Below, piece after piece: positions 22,607-33,129 of a stretch of 64,000 bases of DNA. The DNA comes from Halocaridina rubra. Lineage: Eukaryota; Arthropoda; Malacostraca; Decapoda; Atyidae. A program made the translations under genes and the position numbers. Position 1 is the stretch's first letter. Each line of letters starts with the position of its first letter. The DNA lies in NCBI GenBank assembly GCA_037179515.1, contig JAXCGZ010019125.1, positions 1 through 64,000 on the forward strand, in the 5' to 3' direction. Below the pieces are notes generated by a model. That model did not search any database and had not been told where the DNA came from. It saw only the letters and a program-made list of their open reading frames with translations.

Positions 22607-25435
22607 CTACAATTTATCATCAATGATTAAGCGTGCCCACAATTCTTTAGCCCTTTGGGCAGCTTGACGTTCAGATCTTTCATAATTTGATGATTCCTCT
22701 TCGTATACTTCTGACAACAGATATTCCCATGAGAGCTTTTCAGACCAAGCTCTCTGAATGAGAAATTTCCCTCTTCTTAGTAAGGGTGATATTAGACTTA
22801 AGGGGTCCAAAAATATACCCACCAGTGACAGAAGTTTCTGTTTGGTCAGCACTTCATCTCTAGCCTTCAGACCTTTCAACGACAACTTGTCTGTATTTAT
22901 ATTCCAGATTAAACTAAAGATTGATACGTTAGGAGATCTAGATTCTTTAGGAAGTCGCTGATCCAGTATCCTTTGAGGTCTTGCATTGTTGGAATTCAAT
23001 GCTTGCAGTGATATTTTGGCCTTTTCCCACTCTACATCTGCAGTATTGCATATATCATACTGTGTCTCTTCACTGGTACAAGCATCCAACAAATTACCCA
23101 CATGAACATTCTCCAATATTTCCTCCAACTGTTCTATTAGAGACTTCATTTGTCCAAAGGCACTCTGAAAATTGTGTAGGAGAGGAGTGTGGATAGGCTT
23201 CAAGGGAACGTACTCTGTAAAACTTCTAAGTGTAGTTTTATCTTCGTAATGCACTTCTTGTTTTACTCCAATACTCTCTGGCTCCCACAACTTATTAACA
23301 GGCTCTATGGCCTTCTCAATCAACAGCTTATTAACAGGCTCTATGGCCTCTTCAATCAACAACTTATTAACAGGCTCTATGGCCTCTTCACTCAACAACT
23401 TATTAACAGGCTCTATGGCCTCTTCACTCAACAACTTATTAACTGGCCCTTTGGCCTCATCAATCAACTCTTGCGTTGTAGTAGGCAATAACTGTGTTCC
23501 TACTCGCATAACAAGTTGGTTTTGTACACTACTGGACCCATGTTGAGTATCACGAGGAATATGGCCATACAACATGACACCACCTGGTGTTTCCATCAAA
23601 GTATAGACATCCCACTTGTCAGTACCACTAACAAACTGACTAAAATGTAAGGCACCAATAACAATGCCAATGTTATCAAGTACATCACTATCAATATCTT
23701 CATCGGCCAACTTGTGACCATTAGACTTTAACACATTTGCAGCCTTTGCTAGTCCTGGAGTGTGGATGCTAATTACCATGTCATCAACTACGAGTAATTT
23801 AACTCTGGCTCTTCTTTTCCCCAATTTGATAACTACATTTACAACAGGAAAACTTCCTTTCTTCGTCTCAGAACGAAATGCATCAATACCAAGAGACATT
23901 TCATCTACTGGGCTTAATTTAAGCCTTTCAGCTAATTCCCTAGTTATAAAGGAACACTGGGAACCTGTATCAAAGAATAACCTAGTATTTACCCAAAGAT
24001 TTCCCTTTGAGCTGCTTATTTTTCCACTTGCAGTAGGCAGAGCACATGAAGGTAAACTCGGCTTCACCATTTGCCTTTGTACTGCCTTCATAGTCATCAC
24101 ACCAACATGTTTCTTGTCCTTTTCTGAGTCAGAATGTTCTTGCTCATTGCTTGACTCATCTAAATTTGAACCATTTCCTGACTGTTCATTCAGAAATGTA
24201 GGTTCTTCAAACCTTCTACGAAATTTTGACTCTTGTTCATAACACAAGGCTGCATGATGACCATTTTTCTTACACTTCTTACAGTTTAACTGAGTGTAAC
24301 ATTCATTTGCATAATGCCCTGACTGAGTACATCTCAGACATTTGTTATTGTTTCTCAATTTGTCTTTGCGTTCATTTATGCTTACTACTTTATTACAGTG
24401 CTCAGACTTATGACTTTGCCAACCACAAAACGCACATTCTGATTTACTATTTACTACCTTAGCAGTAGCACCATAACTACCCACATTCTTTTTATAGGAC
24501 TGGGTATCATCTCTCTGGAAGGTTTGGGTCTCTCCCTTTGTGTTACCTTTTGTATTGTTGCCCTCTATATAATATACATATTTTCCCAGTTCCTTCAAGA
24601 GGGTTTCATATGTAGGATATTTTGTGTCTATTTTCATGCTAATCCAGTTCTCAACATCTTCTGGCAATTTCATCATCACGAGTTCTGAAAACACCCAATC
24701 AGTGTTCTTCATGTCTCTATAATTTTTCAGACTTCGAGTAATGGCTTCTACTTCCTGCTTGAACTTAAAAAGTGATGAATAATTAGAACAGGGAGTTGGT
24801 ATTTTTACCAATTTCCTCATTAAATTTCGTACAATCCTGTCCTTGCTGGCATAAACAGCTTGCAGCTGTTGAATGCATTCATCATAACTCTCACTAGCAA
24901 CAGGATATCCCTTTATGGTGTCTTTTGCATCTCCTTTAAGGGCATTTCTCAAGATGGTAAACTTTGTCATAGTTGCCATAGAAGTACTATGTACTAAACT
25001 ATCAAACGTATCCCAAAACTCGTTCCATTCATCATAGTTTCCAGAGAATTGTGGTAACTTTACTTCGGGAAATTTAGGTGAGGGTTGCCCACTGGGGAGG
25101 CTTGAACTCTCGGAACTAGGAGCTCGAGTACTCTTCATAGTTCCTAACTTACGAATCCGTTCTAGGACAGCTAAGCTAATATCATTTACTGTTTCAGCTA
25201 GATTGTCATGTTCTGTATCCTCCTCTTCTGAATCCCTTTTAATGGGCTTATACTCGAGATATTCTTCATATTTCCTATCATATCTTCCAAATCTTTCTGT
25301 TAGCGTATGATGACATCTTTCTAAATAATTAACAACAAGTGTCTCATCATCTTTGGCAAGTTCTGTTTGACACTGAACACAATCACGTTGAACCAATTCC
25401 CGAAGGCGTTTTAATGCCTCAGGTTTAACCGACAT
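22607..25435 (-). CDS. BEL gag-aspartic protease polyprotein with C-terminal pol remnant
   Basis: This is one open frame of 942 residues from MSVKPEAL; an upstream in-frame methionine at 25471 adds 12. Order from that upstream methionine: gag N-terminus; DUF1759-like block (PKFPEVKLPQFSG, about 132-260); three CX2CX4HX4C knuckles (346-359, 378-391, 397-410); retropepsin-like protease with FFDTGSQCSF (499-508); 13-residue EPVNKLL repeat, five copies (about 676-729); and a Pao-type pol piece (about 853-925, LLSLVGIFLDPLSLISPLLRRGK). It would build particles and process itself. The RT catalytic core, RNase H and integrase are missing, so reverse transcription and integration must be supplied in trans. 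The deletion point is about residue 800-830. Confidence 0.93.
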   Translation of the reverse strand: MSVKPEALKRLRELVQRDCVQCQTELAKDDETLVVNYLERCHHTLTERFGRYDRKYEEYLEYKPIKRDSEEEDTEHDNLAETVNDISLAVLERIRKLGTMKSTRAPSSESSSLPSGQPSPKFPEVKLPQFSGNYDEWNEFWDTFDSLVHSTSMATMTKFTILRNALKGDAKDTIKGYPVASESYDECIQQLQAVYASKDRIVRNLMRKLVKIPTPCSNYSSLFKFKQEVEAITRSLKNYRDMKNTDWVFSELVMMKLPEDVENWISMKIDTKYPTYETLLKELGKYVYYIEGNNTKGNTKGETQTFQRDDTQSYKKNVGSYGATAKVVNSKSECAFCGWQSHKSEHCNKVVSINERKDKLRNNNKCLRCTQSGHYANECYTQLNCKKCKKNGHHAALCYEQESKFRRRFEEPTFLNEQSGNGSNLDESSNEQEHSDSEKDKKHVGVMTMKAVQRQMVKPSLPSCALPTASGKISSSKGNLWVNTRLFFDTGSQCSFITRELAERLKLSPVDEMSLGIDAFRSETKKGSFPVVNVVIKLGKRRARVKLLVVDDMVISIHTPGLAKAANVLKSNGHKLADEDIDSDVLDNIGIVIGALHFSQFVSGTDKWDVYTLMETPGGVMLYGHIPRDTQHGSSSVQNQLVMRVGTQLLPTTTQELIDEAKGPVNKLLSEEAIEPVNKLLSEEAIEPVNKLLIEEAIEPVNKLLIEKAIEPVNKLWEPESIGVKQEVHYEDKTTLRSFTEYVPLKPIHTPLLHNFQSAFGQMKSLIEQLEEILENVHVGNLLDACTSEETQYDICNTADVEWEKAKISLQALNSNNARPQRILDQRLPKESRSPNVSIFSLIWNINTDKLSLKGLKARDEVLTKQKLLSLVGIFLDPLSLISPLLRRGKFLIQRAWSEKLSWEYLLSEVYEEESSNYERSERQAAQRAKELWARLIIDDKL

Positions 25436-26163
25436 ATTGAGAAAGCAAATAGAACATAAAACAACAAACAAATAGTTGATGCAATTTTATCATCAAAGAA
25501 TCCACGATCTTCTTTATGCATCCACAATGCAACAAACAATCACTCTGTAAAGAGTATCAAAGGACAATCTTCCAAATCTCAAGATAATAACATACAGTTA
25601 TTTAATTGCGTCAATTATGACGCCAATCCTCAAGTGTAAAACACACTTTTCATCAATTAAACGACACTGTTAAGTCAGCAACAGTAAATGGAAAGTGTAA
25701 TGCAAACCACACTGTTCCTCCAATAAACGACACTGTACACCTAGCGTTAGGTGGGTCACTATCTTCTGTTTATTTACATAAGCAGAGGAATCAATACGAC
25801 ATTCTAGACATCGTTAAATGGGAAATATGTAAACACACAAATCCCTAAAAACCACTGTTCACCCAGCCGAAATTGGGTACTAATATCCAAATTACTTAAT
25901 GGACGCTCAACTACGAAAGTATATTTCGTTTCCACAGATAGAGAAACGCTTTATCCACGTGGGAAAGGGATTCTCTTATTTATTTCAACAACCACTTAAA
26001 TTTCAAAGTTATATTTGCAATATTCATGCAAATACATGCAATGCTCCTCCCTGTTTTCGCTGAAATGTGGACGATTTTAACCGTAGAGTTTTTCACTAAC
26101 TTCTTACAAGGTGGGAGCTTATCTAAAATGTACACTATTTTCACCATTACCACACCAATTCTC

Positions 26164-26181
26164 ATCCGGTTCGAAGGACCA
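26164..26181 (-). other. Primer-binding site of BEL copy 2
   Basis: The same 18-base tRNA-Tyr-like site and 5-base spacer as in copy 1, on the minus strand just inside the 5' LTR (which ends at 26187). Confidence 0.7.
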
Positions 26182-26186
26182 AAAGC

Positions 26187-27058
26187 TGTGGAGGATTTCC
26201 TGTGTGTTATTTACCCTTCGATCTTATAACCCCCTAAATTCGGAAATCCTGACACGGCTTCAGTAGAGGCCTACCACGATCTCAAAATTAAATCCTCTAC
26301 CAATAAAATATAATTAATATTACATGCATAAACATACATGCAAATATTTTATATGGGGGTTTATGAACTGCTGATATGTGAATATTTAAATAAACTCTCC
26401 TCACCTTAAATTAAAACTTCCTCATACAGAATAATACATTTTCTAACATACATTCTACCTACGAGTGTTCAATTAAATGAGCTCATTCTGTCCCTCACAC
26501 GTAGTTATAAATATTGTTAGAAATATAATAACTCTGTACTTATCTGTCCGGATAACCCTGATGTCGTCAGCAATCACGGGACTCCGAATCAAAAACGTAT
26601 CTTCTACTTGAATGTCTCGTAACGCCCCACGAGAACAACAAACATGAGTGCCCCGTAGCATCTCACGACGGCAACTAACTTTATAAGAAAGTCCCACAAA
26701 CTCCTCTAGTTTGTCGGGGTCCTTGGTACTAGGACTAAGTTGAGTTATGACTTGCTTACAACAGTTCTTTGTTCAACGAGGCGATGCAATAAACGTTATC
26801 AAGGAGGTGAAGGGTTAATGGCTAAAATCCATTAGTGACCTACATTCCTTTCTCCACGTCTTCTACGGCCAGCCTCCCTAACAAACTACACATTATACAT
26901 ACGAATATACGTGTATACATGATAGAACTTAATAAGTATACATGCTAAGTCTAAAAGTATACATTCATGCACTTACGTTACAATAAACGAAACTATATGC
27001 AAAATAACACTTACATAATGTACGTAGAAATAAACTGTCTTGAAATATATTCAAGACA
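26187..27058 (-). repeat. BEL copy 2, 5' LTR
   Basis: This is 872 bp, nearly identical to 21687-22558. Transcription of the element would start in it, on the minus strand. It is followed at 27059 by the GTGCT duplication and the rest of the SINE duplication. Confidence 0.93.
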
Positions 27059-27419
27059 GTGCTCATGATAGGACCCCAAAGTGTGTTTAGCCTTGTAATT
27101 GATGTCATGTCCCTTCTGTGAAATCGTAATACTATCAAAACATTCAGAATGAGAAAATATTTTCTTATCCACTCGTTTAATTTTTGAACTAAGCCAATTC
27201 TTTTCAGATAGATTTTGATGGATTTTCAATTAATATGTTACTTGTAATAGTTAAAAAACACTAAGTTTTGTGTTGACGCTAAACTTGGTAAGTTACCTAA
27301 TCTAATTAAAAGTAATCTCACTCAAAATAACTAAACCTAATTCAGCTAACCTAACTGAAATATGAAGCCTTACATATCTTAAAAGGGTGAACTTGGGTGT
27401 TTATACATCAGAATTTATA

Positions 27420-28330
27420 CATGATGATGATGATGATGATATTCTCCCTTGAGGGTGACCGGACCTTCCCTTTTATATATATAAATAGAAAAATATATGG
27501 ATAAACAAAAATAATAGGAAGAAAAGAAAATTGTGTGCTGATAACCAGCAAGGAAAAAGTATGTGGGGTGCTCATGATTGAAAACTGTTTGAGTGAAAAG
27601 GAGAGTGCTTTCCAGTCTTGGGTAACGGAAAGGGACAGGAGGGTTGTTTTTTGGTCTAGGATCTTGGGAATTAGCAGGAAGGTGGTTTGGTTGGTCAGGG
27701 AGGAGTTCAGTGGGGACAAGAATCTGGGCAGGAGCAAATGACAAGGTATAGGTGTTTGGAGAGGGGATGGTGTTGTAGATGGGGATGGTGGATTTATGCC
27801 TTGGGCGTGGATGGGTGGATTGAGGATAGTGCCAACCATTGATGATTCGAAGGGGGGCTTTTTGATAGTAGGAGTGGTGCAGTTAGGATTAGCAGCAGCA
27901 GCTAGAATCCTCACAGGAATCCTCATCAGTCTATATGGGAAGGGGCTGCTACAAGCATGGTAGGAGCCCTACAGATGAGGCATAGGGCTGAGATCTCCTC
28001 CTCACCTTTCATTTTGGTGATGCAGTTCTGTGTCATGTCCCTTGTTGCATGTAGCATACTAACAGGGTGGTAGCAGGAGTTTCTGTGATGACCTTGTCTT
28101 TGGCACCTATAGCACCTCAAAGGTTCGGCATTGCATTCCTTTACTATGAAGGTTCCCCATGCCTAGTTTGATTTTCACAGGAGTAGATCTAGTAATGTGA
28201 ACTAGGACCTGCCTTATGGGGAATGATTTGCCATCCTCCTTGGTGGTGCATCAACTGGCCATGGTAGACCCCAGTTTGTATAGTCTTGTAGCTGATGGCA
28301 TTCCCAACTGTGAAATAGAGTAAAACCTTT
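27420..28330 (-). mobile_element. ORF1-only LINE derivative, second copy
   Basis: It has the same structure and junction as 7930-8822, with an ATC-repeat tail (27420-27440), the hairpin 3' end (CCCTTGAGGGTGACCGG), then ORF1. It directly follows the foldback right end, again as at 7930, so the two units were probably amplified together. Confidence 0.6.
27540..28310 (-). pseudogene. LINE ORF1 with zinc knuckle, decayed
   Basis: CYRCQRQGHHRNSC (27926-28120) is a clear CX2CX4HX4C knuckle. The expected second knuckle has lost its first cysteines, leaving HATRDMTQNC. Downstream is a Pro/Thr-rich region (27408-27926). Upstream VKIKLGMG-type sequence (about 28150-28180) is frame-broken. It is an RNA-binding gag-like protein by family. 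Confidence 0.6.
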
Positions 28331-29164
28331 AAAGCAACCTGAAAAAGAACACTTTAATTATTTGCTGGTTGACATTTTGAATGGTCTGTTTTGTTCACAG
28401 AAAAAATATGACCTACATAAGCTACATCACCTGCATTCCCCCCCCCCCATGTCTTCTTCAAGCTAATTGTGAATTATTAGAAAAAAAAATTAAAATGAAA
28501 GAATATTATACAATATTATTTTTACTAAAATTTAATATTATTCATTTTTTTATTTTAGTTTTTAACTAAGATTATATTATTTTCTTTAATCATTGTTTTT
28601 AAGGCATTTATTGCATAAAATATTGATGTTTTTTTCAGTCATATTTTAAATTTATAAATATATATATATATTTTGAAAGTCGTAGCATAGATACGTTTAC
28701 AACCATGTTTTGAAGGATAAATATCTAAAAATAGAAAAATGAAGTGTAGAGTAACCTGTTGCTACTCATTTGTTATTGATTAATATATGAATATTGGTTC
28801 TGTAAGATTACGTTGGTATAATTTAACAAATAGGGTAGGATCCTGAACATGAAATTTGGAGGTCAGGTTGGTTCAACTTTTAGTTGAATATCTGTTAAAA
28901 GGCTCTATAATTAGTGCAGAACCTAATGTTAAGATGTTATACCTTGATTGGTATAAAATATGAGATTTATTTCGGATATTTATCTGACAAAATGTGTATA
29001 TTAACATTATTCAGTAAAATTATGTACACTCGATTTTTTTTCCTGCAAAAATAATGTCAAATTTCAGAGCAAGAATACTTTATGTATTCATATTTTATTA
29101 TGAAATGCAATAAGTAAACAAAATATCTAACAGAGAGCATAAAAACAAAAAATAATAAACTCAT
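28331..29164. repeat. Foldback repeat, centre and right arm
   Basis: The motif order GTTCACAGAAAAAATATGACC, TTGCATAAAATATTGATG, GAAGGATAAATATC, GCAGAACCTAATGTTAAG, TTTCGGATATTTATCTG matches 8823-9530. It is AT-rich with no coding signal. Confidence 0.65.
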
Positions 29165-29324
29165 TTATTTATATTCATAAATTTGTTTTTGTTTCCTATC
29201 TCCCTTATTGCCCTTCCTTCCGGGTGATCCTTTAAGGATTAAAATCATGCATGCAGCACCATCACCTCTCCCTTCTTCACCACTAACCTTCCCCAACTTT
29301 CCTCTTCCTTTCAACCAAGCTAAT
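29165..29324. other. Unassigned C/T-rich segment
   Basis: It is pyrimidine-rich on the plus strand (TCACCTCTCCCTTCTTCACC and similar). The 83-residue minus frame here is low-complexity and not supported as a gene. Confidence 0.4.
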
Positions 29325-29392
29325 ATAAAAAGGAAAATTTTGACTGAAATATCTCCAAAATTAATCACAATTATACTAATGTAGATGTCGTC

Positions 29393-30106
29393 AGCAATCA
29401 TGAGACTCTGAATCAAACTGAAATATCTACTGATCCATGGATCTCTACCACATTTTTCTACTTGAGTGTCTCATAGTATCTCACAGTGAATACTATTTCC
29501 TCATTATCAAACTTATAAGCACCGTCAATAATCACGGTAAACATGATTGTCTCGTAGTATCTCACGAGGACAACTAATTACTCATTATTAAACATATATA
29601 CATCGTCTATGATCACGGTAGCAAACGTATTGTGTAAATCTCAGCTGCGACCGATTTCAAACATCCTAAACATGAGTGTCTCGTAGCATCTCACAAGGAT
29701 AACTAACTTTATGTAAGAAAGTCGTACAAAACTCCCATCGTTTGTAGGAGTCCTTGGTACTAACAAACTTTACTTATGACTGGCTTACAACAGTTCTTTG
29801 TTCAAACAGGCGATATAATAAGCGTTATCAAGGAGGTGAAAGGTTAATGGCTAAAATTCATTAGTGATTCACATTCCTTTCTCTGTCTGCTACAGCCAGC
29901 CTACATAATAAACTGCACATTATACATACAAATATACGTGTATACTTGTCCTTAACTTTTTTTTGCCTTCATCTTGGTATTTTCTCGAACCCGGGCCTTT
30001 ATTGATGAGGGAAGTTTCTGCCTGTCACGGCGTCACACTCATAAAAAAAAAGTATACATACTAAGTCTAAAAGTATACATACAAGCACTTTTATTACAAT
30101 AAACAA
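29393..30106 (-). repeat. Composite LTR block III
   Basis: This is the reverse of blocks I and II: ATGTCGTCAGCAATCATGAG, hairpin motifs TCTCGTAGTATCTCACGAGG, and the small insert with TTCTCGAACCCGGGCC near 29985. It stops where a LINE-A tail begins. There is no coding content. Confidence 0.7.
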
Positions 30107-30897
30107 ACAAACAAACAAACAAACATTTATTTCCATTTTGTACAATGGTTATTCAACATTAATAGTAACTTATAAGTAGACATGTAATTAAACTAATAAA
30201 TAAGAGGGTTAGACATATAGTTAAATTAAATGTAGCTTTCATAGAAAATAATAATGCTGTAATAAAAATGTTAACAATAATGTTAATAATAAAGTAGTAA
30301 GTATGCCACTAGATACAGGATCGGTATTATCGGCATCATTTCCATATTTGTTTCCTTACAATGAGAATAATTAGTTCTTAATGAGCAGCAACTATTTGTC
30401 CAAAAGAAAACTATATAGTTTGCCTTTGAAAGCTGTGAAGGAGGATGCAGTTTTAAGATGCTCTGGAATATTATTCCAGAGTGTTGGCCCTTTGATAGTG
30501 ATCATCTTTGAACCTGCTTCTGTGTTTGTTCTGTGAATAAAGAGCTCACTGCTCTGTCTTGTGTTGGTTCCCCTTATATCCCTGACTGTTTTTAAATCAA
30601 ATAGCCAGCTAGGATAATGATGATCCAAAATTTTGAATACAAAAACATAAATAGCATAAGCGACCTTATTTTCTGCCCGCAGCCACCCAAGTTTATTGAG
30701 AACTGGTGTGATGTGGTCATATTTTCTTATTCCTCCCAGGGCATCTCAAGCTGCAAAATTATTAAGCTTCTGTATTCTGTTTATCTGAGTCTTAGTGGTA
30801 GCTCCCCAAACAGTTGTGCAGTAATTAATGTGACTTAGGGCTAGAGATTCAACAACAGTTATTCGAGTGGTAGTCTCAAAATTGTCTTTTATACGTG
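30107..30897 (-). mobile_element. LINE-A copy A5, 5'-truncated
   Basis: It has a CAAA-repeat tail at 30107-30125, the 3' UTR, then RT C-terminal coding (30392-30628 in one frame, continuing broken to 30897: CNCRP/NYCTTVWGA region on the minus strand). The catalytic core is absent. Flanks show no clear target duplication. Confidence 0.88.
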
Positions 30898-31945
30898 ATA
30901 TTATACCAATCTTGGTATAACATCTTAATACTACATGGTCTGCACTGTAATTATAACTTTTTAATACAGATATTCAGTTACACATTGACAAGACCTGACC
31001 CTTCATATATGAAATTTCGTTTTTGTGTAACCATACCAGTATAAACTTTAAAAGATCCTCATATTATTTTTATACTCATATTTGGATATTTATCCTACAA
31101 AACTATAATTTGTTTACTGTACGGTGAATCTTTGTTTTAATTATTTATATATACATGTTAATAATGTTAAAGTATAAAACATCAACTTTTTATGCAATAA
31201 TTGTCTAAAAGATAATTTAATTAAGAAAATTAACTTGAAACAAACAAATAAAATAAAAAATTCAATTATAATCAATATAAAAAAAAAACATTCTTATGCA
31301 TACAGTGTGATTTTCTTTAATTTAACAACAAATTTATTTGTTAATACTTCACACTTAGATTGAATGGGTCAGCGGGACATGAATACAAATAGTTAATGGA
31401 GGTCACTTTTTTTTTTTCAATGAACATAACAATTACCTGTTAGCATTATTAAGGATTTGTTCTGTTCACAAAAAAGACATGACCTCCATTCACTAGCTGT
31501 ATTCATCTACGGGTCCCCAAAGATCCTTTCCTGCTAAATTTGAAGCAATAATGAAAAAAAAACTAAGTGAAAAAAATATTATATAGTGTGTGTCTAAGAT
31601 AAAAATTTTCATATAGAATATTATTTATATTTCAATTTTCTATTTGCATTCATAGTATATTTTTAAATTAATTGATGTTTGAGGCAAGAATTGCATAAAA
31701 ATTTGATGTTTTTTATTCCAACATTATTAGTATTATCTATGTATAATGTGAAAACTTTACCCTTATAACTAACAGTATTGCATACAGATTTTGAAGGATA
31801 AATATCCAAAAGAATTAGAAATTCATTTAATAATTATTAAGTAATGAATGAGTCATACTACAATATTATACAAGTATGGTTACACAAAAATGGAATTTAA
31901 GATATGTAGTGTCAGGTCTGGTCAACTTGTAATTGAAAATTTGGT

Positions 31946-32600
31946 CTTGAATATATTTCAAGTCAGTTTATTTCTACTTACATGTGTAAGTGTTGTTTTG
32001 CATAATACTGTCATTTATTGTAGCGTAAGTATATTTACGGATATTGTTTGTATACCTATTAAATTATGACAAATTTATGCATATATATTCATATATATTC
32101 ATATGTAGTTCATTCTTTGGACTAGCTGCAAAAGAGAGAGAGAGGGAAATCTGAGACTAGGAAGGTTTAACCACAAATATGTCATCTCAGGATATAACTT
32201 TTTCCCTTGCCTATGGGAACAAAGAACCTTCATATGTAATAGTTTCCACCAACAGAGGAGGGAAGTTTTGTGAGACTTTCTTACAAGCTTGGTTGTACTC
32301 ATGAGACACTGAACTTGGAATGGGATAGGAGGGGATTAAGGATATAAGAGAATTGGAGGGAAAAGCACGAAAATTAAATAAAGTAAGAGACAAAAAAGAG
32401 AGGGGGAAACCCTCATGCTAAGCATGAGATAGTTAAAGACACTCATGTTTACTGTCTTGAATATGTATCAAGATAGTTTATTTCTGCATTCATTATGTAA
32501 GTGTTGTTTTGCATAATAGTTTCGTTTATTGTAATGTATGTATACTTTTAGACTTAGTATGTATACCTGTTCATTTCTATCAAATATACACATATATTCG
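31946..32600 (+). repeat. Composite LTR block IV with SINE-F insert
   Basis: It starts with the LTR-like TCTTGAATATATTTCAAGTC; a second start TGTCTTGAATATGTATC lies at 32454. Between them, 32309-32440 holds an inserted A/G-rich repeat (GGATAGGAGGGGATTAAGG...CTCATGCTAAG) that is absent from blocks I and II. The block ends at the tRNA-like tandem array. Confidence 0.65.
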
Positions 32601-32604
32601 TATA

Positions 32605-33036
32605 ACAAAATAAGCACATTGCATATGTGAAAACATGAATCATTTTTTACCCCGACTGGAACTTGAACCTAGGACTTATAATTACGAAGTCAAGGCGCTA
32701 CCAAGTACACACCACAGAAGATTAAAAGGAATCAGACCTTATAGCTCATATCTGCTATACTTAGGAATGAACGCATTCTATCTGAATGCCACTATGTTCA
32801 TATTACAGATTCTCTAACCTCGCTCGTGGCTTCATTTTTGCATTTAATTCAATTCCCAATCTCATTTGGGCTATTAAATAACCAAATAAGCACATTACAT
32901 ATGTGAAAACATGAATCATATTTTACCCTGACCGGGACTTGAACCTAGGACTTATAATTACTAAGTCAAGGCACTACCAACTAACACATCACAAAAGGTT
33001 AAAAGGAATTCAACCTTATAGCTTATATCTGCTATA
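32605..33036 (-). repeat. Tandem array of a ~280-290 bp tRNA-like unit, left part
   Basis: Units contain, on the minus strand, GTTGGTAGCGCC (D-arm/A-box-like), an anticodon-type stem GACTTA...TAAGTC around a 7-base loop with AAT in anticodon position, and AGGTTCAAGTCC (T-arm/B-box-like). Outside it are CATTCTATCTGAATGCC and AATCTCATTTGGGCT. About 1.5 units lie here and the rest at 40340-40985. It is most likely a tRNA-derived SINE amplified in tandem; it is not predicted to be a working tRNA because the acceptor stem is not evident. Confidence 0.7.
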
Positions 33037-33129
33037 CAGTGATCCTTCGTTTTTCGCGAAGGTTAGGTTCCGGTACCCGTCGCGATAGAGGAATTTTCGC
33101 GAAGTAGGATCACCCTATATGTACATAGA

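Larger units (their letters stand above)
21687..27058 (-). mobile_element. BEL/Pao-type LTR retrotransposon copy 2, internally deleted but with intact gag-protease frame
   Basis: Two 872 bp LTRs differ at one position by eye (near 22358 versus 26858). Target duplications GTGCT are at 21682-21686 and 27059-27063. The internal region is 3.6 kb. It lacks the RT core, RNase H and integrase, as do copies 1 and 3. It lies in the right-hand duplication of the SINE and is therefore younger than the SINE. This is the youngest-looking copy. Confidence 0.95.
17911..27407. mobile_element. Foldback (palindromic) element F1, interrupted by later insertions
   Basis: The left end TGTATAAACACCCAAGTTC is matched by the right end GAACTTGGGTGTTTATACA. 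The left arm runs 17911-18960, with the centre near 18975. The right arm runs to 19462, then 21151-21448 and 27064-27407, broken by an LTR block, a SINE and BEL copy 2. Excluding these the element is about 2.2 kb, almost all inverted repeat. Paired motifs: GGATATTTATCC with GGATAAATATCC, and AAGACCTGACCC with its complement. No transposase frame is visible. Exact ends and target duplication are uncertain. Confidence 0.7.
29325..31945. mobile_element. Foldback element F2, with insertions in its left arm
   Basis: A left-arm piece lies at 29325-29392, then an LTR block and a LINE-A piece (29393-30897), left arm again from 30898, centre near 31450, and right arm to 31945 where a further LTR block starts. 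Left motifs AAGACCTGACCC and GGATATTTATCC are mirrored at 31790-31930. No frame was found. Confidence 0.65.

Noticed and set aside
22758..24462. Several plus-strand frames opposite the BEL gag-protease gene
   Set aside because: They are antisense shadows. The minus frame has zinc knuckles and a protease motif, while these have none.
29165..29416. 83-residue minus frame
   Set aside because: It crosses from low-complexity sequence into an LTR block and has no domain.
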